Both the position numbers and the translations under genes were made by a program. DNA of 64,000 nucleotides from Otis tarda (lineage: Eukaryota; Chordata; Aves; Otidiformes; Otididae): positions 55,139,463 through 55,203,462 of the forward strand of contig CM048554.1 of the NCBI GenBank assembly GCA_026413225.1. The letters run 5' to 3'. Each line of letters begins with the position of its first letter. Position 1 is the first letter of the stretch. This document shows, piece by piece, positions 1 through 11,872 of the stretch. The notes beneath the pieces are model-generated. The model searched no databases. It worked only from the letters and a program-made list of their open reading frames with translations, and was not told the DNA's origin.

Positions 1-1489
1 TTTGGATACCATTTTCTGCTATATCACTGCCCCACCAAACTTCAGAGATTCATGATGGCAGACTATGAACAAAGATGGCTCATGGTCTGCTAACACTGAA
101 CTGCCACAGCTCCATCTGTCTGAGCCTACCCTCTAAACAACTCCTGACACCCTTTCAAGGAATCAAATTTTGCCAAGCATAACATAGCATCCAAGCTCCT
201 GGAGTGGACCTTCCAATTCTACTAAATGCATTAACAAGCATACATACAAATGCTTTGTTCCAAAAAAAAAAAAAAACAAACCCCAAAACCAAACAAAAAA
301 ACCCAAACCAAAACAAACAAAAAACCCCCATGTTACTTCTCAGGAGATAAACCTATGAATCTTCTAGATTATACTCCTGGTTCCATCTTCCATCATTGCT
401 TTAAAAAATTGCCCTTGCAGCTGATTCCAAGATTTCAAAACATCTCTGCTGTATTATAAAGATAACACATTTATCTAAATACATATTTTCTCATTTCCTG
501 TAATGTTGAGAGAGATGTCTTTTGTCAAGTAAAATTGATCTTCAGTGTTTGACTGTTAGAAAAAAGTATGTTACCTAGTTGCAGCTCTTACTTAAAAGGA
601 CTAAAGACCCAGCAAGTGAATGCAGTAATAGCGCAACAGTAGGAGAGCTCCTCTGTATGGAATCCTGCCAAAATATTCTGTTCAGATAAATGGCCTGACA
701 AAAAGGAACCATAAATAAGGTTACTCTTTCGACATCATAAAGTTGACGCATATCCTGCCCAAGCTAGTTTTGCATAAAACAGCAAATAAATCTAAGAGAT
801 AAATAAAATGCAAAGAGATGCTTTTATTTCAGATAAGTCTGCCTATTTATTCAGAAACCATTTGTACAATACTTTTTGGCCCACCTGAAATGATTCCTTT
901 GAGTACGTGCAACTCAGATCTGTTTCCAGCCTGCATCACTATAAATACTGATTATTTCATATCCTGAACAGCATATTCTACACAACCAAGTTCAATTTAA
1001 AACTAAAGTTATTAAAATGAACGCTTAACTTTGCAATTGCCTACAAAGCTTTTTCTTTCTTTTTTTTTTAATCTTCTCAATAGCGTAAATTGGATAATGA
1101 AGAAAGAAGCCTGATGAGAGCATTTGCAACGTGGGGGGAAATAGCACCAAATCCAAAGTGTCTAAAGAGATTTTGAAGAGACTTGTAAAATCTTTTTTCA
1201 TAATTTTGAGAAATGCTTTCAGTACGTAAAGCAGAATTATTTTTACCTATAAGCAACAGCAGCACATGTAGTATCTTTAAAAAGAAATGTTTAAGCATTC
1301 TATGATTCTATGTAGTCCCAGTGTCCTCCCGGAGATTTATGGTTTAATCACTCAATATTTTACATATTTTACACAAATAAAAAAAATACTGAAATTGAAT
1401 TTAAACCTATGTCATTTAACAGGGTATGAACAGTGCTGGGCAAAATTTATACACATTTTCCTCTCAAATTAAAGCGTTTAGTGACCTAC
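1..1489 (-). other. LCLAT1 intron following the NHX4D exon (partial)
   Basis: AT-rich intronic sequence beginning at the donor 1489-1488 and running off the left edge. Apart from an A/C-rich low-complexity patch at about 257-330, I see no exon, RNA gene or recognisable transposon. The short frames here are not supported by splice sites or similarity. Confidence 0.7.
257..330. repeat. A-rich / A-C low-complexity tract
   Basis: A run of about 15 A is followed by alternating A runs and short C runs (CAAACCCC, AAAACCC, CAAACAAA, AACCCCC). It is a degenerate simple repeat. It accounts for the Lys/Pro/Thr-rich short frame across it. Confidence 0.8.
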
Positions 1490-1688
1490 CAAATCCCGGA
1501 ATGCTTTTGAGACTGGATTTGAGACAGATTTTTTCAAGTCTGAGGTAGCTGTATCGCAGCAGGCAGTTCCACAGGAACATCCAGTCCATTCGTGTGCGAT
1601 GGTTCATGATAATGACACTCCTTTCTCCAGGAACAAATCCGTCACCAGTGACAATCACCTTGGCGCCAAACACCATCTCCAGCAAGGC
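1490..1688 (-). CDS. LCLAT1: LCLAT1 coding exon with the acyltransferase NHX4D block
   Basis: The 199 bp exon encodes 66 codons plus the first base of a Gly codon. It opens with ALLEMVFGAK and continues through GDGFVPGERS, the catalytic block NHRTRMDWMFLW and LRLEKICLK to IPGF. NHRTRMD is motif I (N-H-x4-D) of PlsC/AGPAT acyltransferases. The His is the general base and the Asp completes the charge relay, so both key catalytic residues are intact. The acceptor is TTATTTCTAG ending at 1689 and the donor is G|GTAGGT at 1489-1488, so the 3' junction is phase 1. The upstream exon ends in phase 0, and joining them gives LTLPV-ALLE, the arrangement known for vertebrate LCLAT1. An open frame runs beyond both splice sites (1464-1685 includes intron). 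Identification is by sequence recognition and is strong; the family alternative would be another AGPAT paralogue. Confidence 0.96.
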
Positions 1689-1989
1689 CTAGAAATAACA
1701 TCTCAATATTACGGCTTTACTCCCAGAAGAAAAGCATCAGCCCATTAGCAGTAAAAATTAATCTGAATTCTATAATTTCACTTACTCACTCACATTGCCA
1801 CTGGTAAACAAACTTCTGACTGCTTTCAAATAAAGCAGCCAGCTTTCCTGCAGGAACAGTCAGCTGTTTAACAGAAGAGGAAACAACAATAGCACTTCTT
1901 AAAAAGCACTCTTTTACAATCAATGTCTGACGTTAAACATGGGTTTCCCTGTTTTTCCCAGAATACTATTATGTAGGAGTAGAAGCAAG

Positions 1990-4037
1990 GAAATCAGTAT
2001 GGATTGAAGAACAAGTCGGTCAAAAAGGCCAGGAGGCCTGCGTGGATGAGCAAGGAGCTCCTGGACCAACTGAAAGTGAAGAGGAAAGCCTATAGAGGGT
2101 GGAAGCAGAGACAGGTAGCCTGGGAGGACTACAAAGAGGCTGTGCGAGTGGCCAGGGAATTGGGTGAGGAAGGCTAAAGCCCTGACGGAATTGAATCTGG
2201 CCAGGGATATAAAAAACAACAAGAAAAGCTTCTATAGGTATGTAGGGGACAAAAGAAAGTCCAAGGAGAATGTAGGCCCCCTCCGGAAGGAAACCGGTGT
2301 CCTGGCTACCCGGGACATGGAGAAGACTGAGGTACTCAACGACTTTTTTGCCTCAGTCTTCACTGATAAGGGCTCTTGTCTCGCCACCCAAGCTGTGGAA
2401 GGCACAAGCAGGGACTGCGAGGATGAAGAACCGCCCACTGTACTCGAAGAGCAGGTTCAGGAATATCTGAGGAACCTGAAGGTGCACAAGTCCATGGGAC
2501 CTGATGAGATCCATCCGTGGGTCCTGAGGGAACTGGTGGATGAAGCTGCCAAGCCACTGGCCATCGTATTTGAGAAGTCGTGGCAGTCTGGTGAGGTCCC
2601 CGATGACTGGGAGAGGGAACATTACCCCTGTTTTTAAAAAGGGGAACAAGGAAGAGCCGGGCAACTACAGGCCGGTCAGCCTCACCTGTGTGCCTGGCAA
2701 GGTCATGGAGCAGATTCTCTTGGAAACCATGCTAAGGCACATGGTGAGCAAGGAGGTGGTTGGTGACAGCCAACATGGCTTCACCAAGGGCAGATCGTGC
2801 TTGACCAGTTTGGTGGCCTTCTATGACGGGGTGACAGCATCAGTGGACAAGGGACGAGCAACTGACATCTTCTACCTGGACTTGTGCAAAGCTCTTGTCA
2901 CTGTCCCGCACAACATCCTTCTCTCTAAACTAGAGAGGCATGGGTTTGATGGATGGACCACTCCGTGGGTAAGGAGTTGGCTGGACAGCCGAACTCAGAG
3001 AGTGGTGGTCAACGACTCGATGTTCAAGAGGAGACCGGTCACGAGTGGTGTCCCTTAGGGGTCTGTGTTGGGCCCGGCCCTGTTCAACATCTTTGTCGGC
3101 GACATGGACAGTGGGATAGAGTGCGCCCTCAGCAAGTTCGCCGATGACACAAAGCTGTGTGGTGCCGTCAACACGCTGTAAGGGAGGGATGCCATCCAGA
3201 GGGACCTTGACAGGCTGGAGAGGTGGGCCTGTGCCAACCTCATGAAGTTCAACCAGGCCAAGTGCAAGGTCCTGCACCTGGGTCGTGGCAATCCCAGGCA
3301 CAAATACAGGCTGGGCGGAGAATGGATCGAGAGCAGCCCTGAGGAGAGGGACTTGGGAGTGCTGGTGGACGAGAAGCTCAACATGAGCCAGCAATGTGCT
3401 CTTGTGGCCCAGAAGGCCAATTGCATCCTGGGCTGCATCAAGAGGAGCGTGGCCAGCAGGTCGAGGGGGTGATTCTCCCGCTCTACTCTGCTCTGGTGAG
3501 ACCCCACCTGGAGTACTGTGTCCAGTTCTGGAGTCCCCAACACAAGAAGGACATGGACCAGTTGGAGCAAGTCCAGAGAAGGGCCACAAAGATGATAAGA
3601 GGGCTGGAGCACCTTTCCTGTGAGGACAGGCTGAGGGAGTTGGAGCTGTTCAGCCTGGAGAAGAGGAGGCTCCGGGGAGACCTTATAGCGGTCTTCCAAT
3701 ACCTCAAGGGGGCCTACAGGAAAGATGGGGAGAGGCTGTTCAGTAGAGCCTGTTGTGATAGGATGAGGGGTAATGGTTTTAAAATGGAGGGAGATAGATT
3801 TAGATTGGACATTAGGAAAAAATTTTTTACAGTGCGAGTTGTAGAACACTGGAACAGGTTGCCCAGAGAGGTGGGGGATGCCTCAACCCCGGAAACATTC
3901 AAGGCCAGGCTGGATGAGGCTCTGAGCAACCTGATGTAGTCGGGGATATCCCTGCTCCTTGCAGGGGGGTTGGACTAGATGACCTTTGAAGGTCTCTTTC
4001 AACTCTAACCATTCTATGATTCAATAATTTTATGATT
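1990..4037 (+). mobile_element. CR1 non-LTR retroposon, 5'-truncated
   Basis: About 2 kb of a CR1 element, antisense to LCLAT1 and inside its intron. It covers the region just before the reverse transcriptase, the RT and C-terminal part of ORF2, and the 3' UTR. The 3' UTR has the diagnostic CTCCTTGCAGGGGGGTTGG, the GATGACCTTTGAAGG block and the octamer-type tail ATTCTATGATTC, here decaying to TTTTATGATT. Full-length CR1 is roughly 4.5 kb, so the endonuclease half and ORF1 are absent, as is usual for CR1. The left edge is approximate. There is no poly(A) tail, as expected for CR1. Confidence 0.95.
2011..3939 (+). pseudogene. CR1 ORF2 reverse transcriptase remnant
   Basis: Reading resumes across several frames from [11 protein letters not shown] to the terminal stop after EALSNLM. 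RT landmarks seen are the NYRPVSLT block, [10 protein letters not shown], the motif-A region YLDL followed by a damaged KALVTVPHN (KAFDTVPH is usual), and the catalytic FADD box at 3137-3148. Disabling lesions are a one-base insertion near 2162, a one-base deletion near 2615, TAG at 3056-3058, TAA at 3179-3181 and a frame change near 3470. The TAG fits a C-to-T change of a Gln codon. The endonuclease domain is missing. The copy cannot encode an active protein and is a fossil. Confidence 0.93.
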
Positions 4038-6553
4038 AGAACTTGGTAAGTAAAATCTAAAGAGAGACTGGCTGCACAAATAATCTATTGCTCAATATTG
4101 TCAGGGCTGGGAAGGCATCAGAAGCTGCCTTGCTTTCTGCTTGGGTCCAAATGGTCAGCATTTTGTGCTTGACTTCCACCTGCAAAAAAGGCTAGAACCT
4201 AGCAGCAGAAAGAGCAGCGGAGAAAGAGAAATCAAAAGAAGCTTGAGCATAGTACTGTGATGTAGATCTACGTCTGTACAATTCTACAGTGCTACCTCAA
4301 AGCCTGGGCCTCCATCTCACAATTTGCAAAACGCATCAACCACCAAACAAACACTGGTATACAGGCACCTATGAAGTGCCATCCCAAAGCACAGAATAAG
4401 CCTCAAACTTGTAAAGTCACAAACAAGAGGCCAGGCAAACAGCTTTCTCGATTTCACCTGAACAGCCTGTGATGCTAGAAGTTCACATATAAAACACATT
4501 TCTTGCTTTACTCACTATGTGGCTCTGAAAAGTCAAGTTAGAAATCACAGGTTGGTGGTTTATCAACAGGAAAAAAAGCAGGCAAGAGCTACACAGTAAG
4601 TTTAAGAGGACCTAGTTTCATAACCTGGACCGCTGGACCATAAACATAAAGCTAGACTAGTTGTACATAACAAAAGAGCGCAACAGCATGCTCTGGCCAC
4701 GTTCACACCACCAAAGTCTTTTAACCTCCGAAATAAAGTGGCCACATCCACACTGCCTATTCAAAACGGTTTCTGTCCCATGACCATTTCCAAATCATGC
4801 AAGGAAGTGTACAGAGGAGTGCTGGCTGGTTACAGCAAGAGACCAGGACCAGGCAAATAATTAAAAAATACAGATGACTGAATGCTAGTGCCTTGCCACC
4901 TTTTAATATCTAGTGAAAACACAATGGAAAAGTACAAAATCCCAAGAAATAGAGGCAGACAACAGATGCTACCTAAAGGTATGACTTAAGGCCCTAGAGT
5001 TAGGGCCACTGGTAGGACACTGTCCAACCCAGTTACAACAGAAAAAGAAACCACCAAAACGTGACTGGACATCTAGAGGAATAAACTTAATATTTGGCCT
5101 TAACATTAAAAAATGGAAGCACTTCAAACTACCTTCTTACCTTCCCTTCCCATTCTTCCTCTAGAAAAATACAAAAAATAAAGAGCAAAATACAGGATTT
5201 TAAACAAAAATAACTTTTTGTTCTGTTCATATTTCTGACACCTCTGTGTCACAGAACCTCAAAGAACACAAATTTCTCAGTTTAAGTCACCTGTAAAACT
5301 GGAATGACATTCTCACAATTGCAAATGGCTTGAGATCTTAGAACAAAAAGCATTATATGTGCCAAATATTAATAAATCAGATCACTATAATTCTGGCAAA
5401 GGTGTTTGCTGTCAAGAGTAACTATTGACCACTGCAAAAGCAGAACAGGTTTTGTAGCTCAAAATGGTAAACATCTTTTCAGAAGAGATAAGCAGCCTTT
5501 TTTTTATAGTTTAATAAGAGTCTTATTACATATTCAACACCTAGTTAAATATAATAATCAACAGATGTCCTGTTCTACATACGCTTGGCTAGTATAAGCC
5601 AAACTAAACTGAAAAAGTTAAGACCCACTCACAGTCCCATCCTGCTGACTCTGCTAGAAAGGAAATAACACACGGCAGAGGAGTAAGGTAGGTGGAAGTT
5701 TCTTATATCTACAGAGGTCAGGGTCAGAGCTTCCCTGCTGGACTCCAACTGGTCCAACATTACTTTATTGTCTGGAGACACAAACCCAAGTACCTGCTTC
5801 TCCTGACTAAGAATGGAGTAAGTGTAAGGAGAGAAAACTAACGCAGACAAGGTCTGAGCCTCAAAAAGCTTGGGTGCAAAATCTTTTTGAGACCTTTTTC
5901 CTGAATGTAAATCCCCGAGATTCTTAAAAGACAGAATCCTTTTCACAAAAATATTAAAATTATTTTGAGTTAGGTTCAGTGTGGGCTGAAATAAAACTTC
6001 TAGACTTCAAAAGTTACCACAAACTAGTTGCAATAATCCAGAATTGTAAAGCCCAGGTAGCTAATCAAATAAAAGACAAGTATTTGATTTTGGAGAGGGA
6101 GATAAACAAGCAGAAAGCATAAATTTTGTGACACTGTCAGTACTAAGATAAATTTCATCATGGTAAGAAATAACAATCCCTCTATTCCCTTTACTGGTAA
6201 CTATTTCTTCCTTCCTAATTTGAACACATTTAGTAATGATGAACAGAACACAAGTTTTCGAATATGAAACAGCTCTCACCCCTTTAAAACACACAAAACA
6301 GAGAAAGCAGAAACTATTGGATAAGTAATAAAGATTAATCTTCCTTTATGCCATAATATACACATTTCTGCATGCCAATATAGCATTTTACTTCAGAAAA
6401 TTTAAACAAATCTTTAAAGGCCTAGAGGAACAAAGTCTCTTGGTTTTTAGAGAACAGATGAAGAGACAGATCCCATTCCTAATGCCTTTCCTCAGGAACA
6501 ACTGAGGCAAGAGCTTTGCAATTGATTTCAGACTCCTATAGCTATAAGAGCTT
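4038..6553 (-). other. LCLAT1 intron between coding exons, unique part
   Basis: AT-rich sequence between two CR1 copies. I see no exon-like frame bounded by splice sites and no recognisable repeat. The 105-codon minus frame at 5629-5946 has no family similarity that I recognise. Confidence 0.6.
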
Positions 6554-6846
6554 AGAGGCTGTTCAGTAGGGCCTGTTGTGATAGGACAAGGAGTAATGGT
6601 TTTAAAACAGAGAGGGGTAGATTCAGATTGGATATTAGGAAAAATTTTTTTACAATGCAAGTTGTAGAACACTGGAACAGGTTGCCCAGAGAGGTGGGGA
6701 ATGCCCCATCCCTGGAAACGTTCAAGGCCAGGCTGGATGAGGCTCTGAGCAACCTGATGTAGTCGGGGATATCCCTGCTCCTTGCAGGGGGGTTGGACTA
6801 GATGACCTTTGAAGGTCCCTTCCAACTCTAACCGTTCTATGATTCT
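6554..6846 (+). mobile_element. CR1 3' fragment
   Basis: About 290 bp matching the last part of CR1, from GAGGCTGTTCAGTAGGGCC through TGGAACAGGTTGCCC to the tail CCGTTCTATGATTCTA. It closely resembles the 3' end of the longer copy at 2-4 kb and has the same orientation, so it is antisense to LCLAT1. It is severely 5' truncated. Confidence 0.95.
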
Positions 6847-7430
6847 AAGTTGATAGAGTATAAGTGAGGAAGACTTCATTTCTAGGGGAAGTTGTTCTTT
6901 TTCACCTAAAGTACTTTGTCTCTAATTCAACTACAAGGACTAAATTCTAAAAGGATTAAGTAAAAGAACAGTGAAGGTCAGCAACAATGTACCAGACAGT
7001 GAATAATTTTCCTAATTAGACAGTTGGAGCACAGTTGAAAAGAAGAGTTTATAAGACAATTCATTTAGGAAGTTTGTAATTTAAGAAATTCTCCTACTTA
7101 CTAGTGCTTCACCTACTCTTCTCTGATCAGCATCTAACTGATACTGGGTGGAGATATCATGAAAAGGCCTTTTCAAGAGTACAATTAAGACATGGCATTA
7201 ACTTACATATAAACTAAACTGTGGAAGAAGAGGGGGACTGTAGACAGGCACACAATCTGCAACACTGAGCTAAAACCTGCATCTCCACAGATACTAAGTA
7301 TGTTAAGGCCTGTTTTGACAAAAGCATATGAAACTTTAAACAAATGAAATAAAATTAAAAGTGTTAGTGAGTAAACTAAATAATGGGATTATGAACATTT
7401 GCCCAAAACTTGGCTTAAACTGCAACTTAC
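6847..7430 (-). other. LCLAT1 intron, splice-donor end
   Basis: Unique AT-rich intron from the CR1 tail to the donor GTAAGT at 7430-7425. Nothing else is recognisable. Confidence 0.7.
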
Positions 7431-7599
7431 CACTGGGAGCGTGAGCCAAGTGGCCACAACGCAATCGGTGATCCAGCGATACCAGGCCGGTGAGATAAAC
7501 ATCAAAGGTAGAAAAGGACCGAGCATAAATATACTCCCAAAAAAACTTCCCAAGAATAGTGCAAGTACAAAATATATCCCTTTCCATGACACCATGGCT
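7431..7599 (-). CDS. LCLAT1: LCLAT1 first recognised coding exon (start codon and N-terminal membrane segment)
   Basis: The exon begins after the acceptor TTTCTCTTTCAG (ending at 7600) with AGCC and then ATG at 7595-7593. The coding part is 165 nt, exactly 55 codons, ending LTLPV before donor GTAAGT at 7430. The protein begins MVSWKGIYF, the start of the shorter LCLAT1 isoform. Residues about 7-34 form a hydrophobic stretch (GIYFVLALF through LPLMFI), a membrane anchor expected in this ER-resident enzyme. An in-frame upstream MPTFSFR extension exists only by reading through the acceptor, so I reject it as a start. The known longer isoform carries a further upstream coding exon, which I could not find in this window. 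The AGCC preceding the ATG would be 5' UTR in the short form. The junction to the next coding exon is phase 0. Confidence 0.95.
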
Positions 7600-10500
7600 C
7601 TGAAAGAGAAAGTTGGCATTATGTTAGAGAGAAAATGAAAGAAATTACATAATTCTTCAAGACCATAGGTCCAGTATGAGGTAATATTCCTCCTTTTTTT
7701 CCATGGCTAACAATAAATGATGACAGTAAATGCAACCAAAATGTTCTACCTCACAAGCAGCAGTAAGAGAACGACTTTATAAACACAATGATCTGCAAGG
7801 CGCATTGGGATATGAAAGGGGTCATAAAAGTATCAGCTACATCATAATTTCCTCCACTTATTACAATATGTAGTTCCACTCTAAAATCTTCAGTAAGCTA
7901 TTTTTATTACACAAAGGTATGAAGAGCTATATAACAGAACACCTGTTAGATTAAACTTTTCAGCCATTATCTCTGCCATTGGCAAAGTACTAATGTTAGC
8001 ATTTTCTGAAGACAGGGAACTTTGCTTTCCTATTTCTCCATTTTATTTCTTTTTGCTAAATCCAGTGTTGCAGAAACTTATCTTCCCCATCTAACAAGGC
8101 TCTTTCAGAAACCACTCAAACCTTGAGAGGCTGATCAGCCATTTCAAACACCAGTTCCTTTCTCATCATAACAGGGCAGGCAAGCAGCGGCTGAAACCTC
8201 CCGACTCACCCTGGCTTTGAGAATCTGCAACTTTTTGAAGCCTGCTGTACTTCAGCTGTCCTTATCAGTTATTTTCCAGCTTATTCCAAGAAAAAGCTGA
8301 TCGTCTTTCGTTTTTAAGACAGTAGTCTAGACTTGAAATACTTTAGTGTCTGTGCTATCAGCTAGACTCCCTTATTACAAATTGAAATGTACAGTGCACG
8401 GAGCTTCTTAATGCATTAAGGCGGAACACTCAGCAGTCCTCCAAGCATTTGTAACAGCTACAAGCTTTTAAAATTTAGTGGCTACTACATGCTATGACAA
8501 GGCAAATGTGGAAATACCAATTCTCTAAATTGGGGCCTAAAAATAGACTGTTTTCATCTATTTCAGACTCAACCAATTGTTTATAAAACCAAAGGTCAAG
8601 CAGAAGTCACTTTTCAGTCACATTACTGAATTCCTTTTTGGACAGGCTATTTTAGAAATTGTAAGAGCTTGGACAGACAGGACTTTAGGACAAGAAAAAC
8701 AGGAAGCTGGTGTTTTTAATTTCAAAATGAGCAATGGAAAAGTAATCCATTAAGTCTTGTGTACTGTAACATGCATGATTTATCTCAAGTGCGTCTTGTG
8801 CAATGTCCATAGCAGTAATGTTTGCACAGTAAAGTATTCAAAAGTCAAGAAATGGCAACGCTAGTGTTGCTAGCACATGAATTTGCCTCTGCTACTTCAT
8901 GTTGACAAGTAACAAGAAAGTAGCTCTATTTAGGGATATTCTTAGGTTTAACAGTTTCCTGAACCGTACATATTTGGAGGAAGGCCAAGAGAAGAGGTCA
9001 TGCAAATTTGTTAATGTAAGGAGGATATAGGAAGCTGTATTTAGCCTGACTTCTGCAGCACAGCAAAAAAAAAAAAGAGTAATATTAAATACAAATGTTT
9101 GCTGATAGCTGTATCAGAAATATTTTAACACAATGACATTTCAATTCAAACAAATACACATTATTTACATCCTGGAATACAGAGCCCTCTCTTTCCTGCC
9201 AAAAGCAGGAACTAAATAACCAGCTGGCCACACGTGCGCACACTAAGTGGGATCAATTTTAACATATCAAGGGATCTTCCAGGAGCACTGCACTGAAGAA
9301 ACAATGCTCCAACTGCCTTCTTGAATTTGTTACTGCAAACAAATGTGTGGGGAATGTCCAAAATAAAGGTAGCGGAGGAGAAAAGATGAAACCTAGAGAA
9401 GGACAGAAACAACAGAAAGCGCAAAGAAAAGCATTAATTGCGCAAGACTAGAAGAAAAGGCCTTCTCCTGACATATCAACATTCGAAAACTACTGCAAAA
9501 GGCAGCAGAGACTATTAAAATTCAATGTGCTGGATCAAGCATTTTTTTAACAAACAAACACAAAAAAAAACCCAACTGGAAACATCTAGGGACAGCTTTC
9601 AGACACGTAGTAACATCCACTAGCAGACACAGAACATGAGTTTGTTTAGCTTCAGCCAGCCGTTCTGGTCACCTCCAAGGCTGCTCAGAGCCACTGGTCA
9701 CCCAGTCAGACACAATGGCATCTGCCAGACAGACACCCTGGCTACAGGCAGCTGCTGGACAACACAGAGGAGCACATTCCACTTCCAAATACTTGACAGC
9801 CGCACACAGGTAAACACAGAGTTAAGGAGAAGACACTGCTCTCTCACCCTCCTAGACTCTTAGGAAAACAATGTAGGCCAGGTATTTACAGACTGAGCTT
9901 TTCAGAGTTTACACTGGTTCTTCCCTCAAATTACAGCACACAGCCAAATATTTAAGAGAAATATTTTCTGCATTTTATGTGAAAGATTGTGTCAAACTTT
10001 TTTTTTTTTTAGATTAAAGTATCCAAGCTATGGCAAAGACCTGAGGAGGCTCTGAAGTTTCTCTTTTTCAACTCGCACCCCAGCAGCATTTTTTTAACAT
10101 TACAGCATACACTTATATAAGTTACATTGCATTCCACTGGGTTAAACACTGCAGTATTTATTCCTAGACACAAAAGATATAATGTGTGTTTTTAACTGAT
10201 GTCATTTTTCTCTCTTGCAGGCACATTTTTAAAGTGTGATATGTACCATATTTTGCTTATATACAGTACATTACATATCTTTACACATGCACACATGCAT
10301 TTTATCTAGAATAATGGGTAGACTTTGTCTCTGCATTGCCTCCATCACAATAAAGCACATAGTATGCAAATAGATATGAGAACAGAAAAACAACTCTTAA
10401 TGAATTTGAGCAGAACTGCAAAATAAGAAGCCTGTGACAACTTGAAGAACTTACAGCAGAGAGTAACCGTCCAGTTTGCCTTCTGAAAACAATGCTTAGT

Positions 10501-11767
10501 AAGTTCATTTTAGGAACGAGGTGAAATTGTTAACACATTCAACCCATTTGTTTTTGTTTGTGGGTTCAGGTGGTGGACTTACAGCCTGGACAATAGGTTA
10601 CGTGACTTAAAATGCATCTGCCTACACATGTCAGCTGAGAAATGTTCACATATACTCTCATTTCAGCCAACAAAGATGGATATTCATCACATAAGCTGCT
10701 TGGCCCGTTGGCTGCCAACAGCACCTGCCCTCAGCTAGTCAGCAAAAGTATTTCTTTGAATGTGTTAAGAGCAGGGAGGGCAGAGTGGAGGCTGAAGCCC
10801 CAGGCTGGATTTGACACTCTCGCCAGACCAGTTGCACGGCTGAAGCGACATGCCCTCTCTAACTCACGGAGTGCCACAGGGAGCCAGCTCCAGCATCTCC
10901 TCAACTAGGAGTACAGTGTGCAAGTTCATAAACTGTACAGAGCCAGCTCTGGTCAGACCAAGTAACTAGTCACAACTTTGTGTCCTACTAAAGCTTCAGT
11001 ACAGTTTGGGAATTGCCCTGTCTCTGTTGTGTTCACACAGTGCTGCAACTTGCCTAACAAACCTTCTTTTCCTTGTCTTTGCTCAGCTCTGTATCCTCAC
11101 CTTTTTCCCTTCCCAACAGCAACCTCTTTCCTAGCCCCACATCCCACATCTCCCACCCCGACACAGCAATACCGCTCCCATACGCACCCCATTTCCCCTC
11201 CTCCCTTGCAACACCAGCTTGTTTGGGCAGGTGAAGAGCAGCAGGCTCCAAGTGGCCACACACCCTGCTGAAAAGGAAAGCTGTGATGCTTGAGGACTGC
11301 ACGGTTGGCATGCAGGCCCAGCTATTGAGTCCTGCGAGGCCAGGCCAGATTCTGCACACTGGTGTCAACTTGTGCAGGCACTACAAGGGCTGTTGTACCC
11401 AGTTTACCATTGTGTTAGTCACCTGAGGAACTCCCAGACACCTACTACCAAAGCCAACAGGGAACTGACTCGATTATCATCCTTTTGCATCTCTCAGCCT
11501 CTTAAACACCTAGATCAGAATTGAAGTATTTTTACAGATACATGTCAGCCATCCCAAATCTAACATATGCTTTCAACAAGAGAAGTAACAGCTACAAATC
11601 AATGCACAACACATGCCTGCAACCTCAAAACATTAAAACCCAAACAAATAATCTCAAAGGAAAATAAGTACTTCATGAGGACTTGTAAAATTATCTAAAA
11701 CTCTGAAAAATCTCAAAACAAAGAAAATTGGAAATTATTCATGTCAGAGGTAAGACACCCAAGAAAT

Positions 11768-11872
11768 GAGCAACCTGATCTAGTTGGGGATGTCCCTGCT
11801 CCTTGCAGGGGGGTTGGACTAGATGACCTTTGAAGGACCCTTCCAACCCTAACCATTCTATGATTCTATGAA
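11768..11872 (+). mobile_element. CR1 3' tail fragment
   Basis: About 105 bp running from GAGCAACCTGATCTAGTTGG through CTCCTTGCAGGGGGGTTGG to ATTCTATGATTCTATGAA. This is only the extreme 3' end of CR1, with two clean copies of the terminal repeat unit. It is antisense to LCLAT1. Confidence 0.95.

Noticed and set aside
257-330. Telomere-like or ciliate-like C4A4 repeat.
   Set aside because: The A and C run lengths are irregular and there is no TTAGGG-type unit, so it is a degenerate A-rich simple repeat.
7596-7619. In-frame N-terminal extension (MPTFSFRA) of the first LCLAT1 coding exon.
   Set aside because: The extension is the reading of the polypyrimidine tract and AG of the 3' splice site, not exon.
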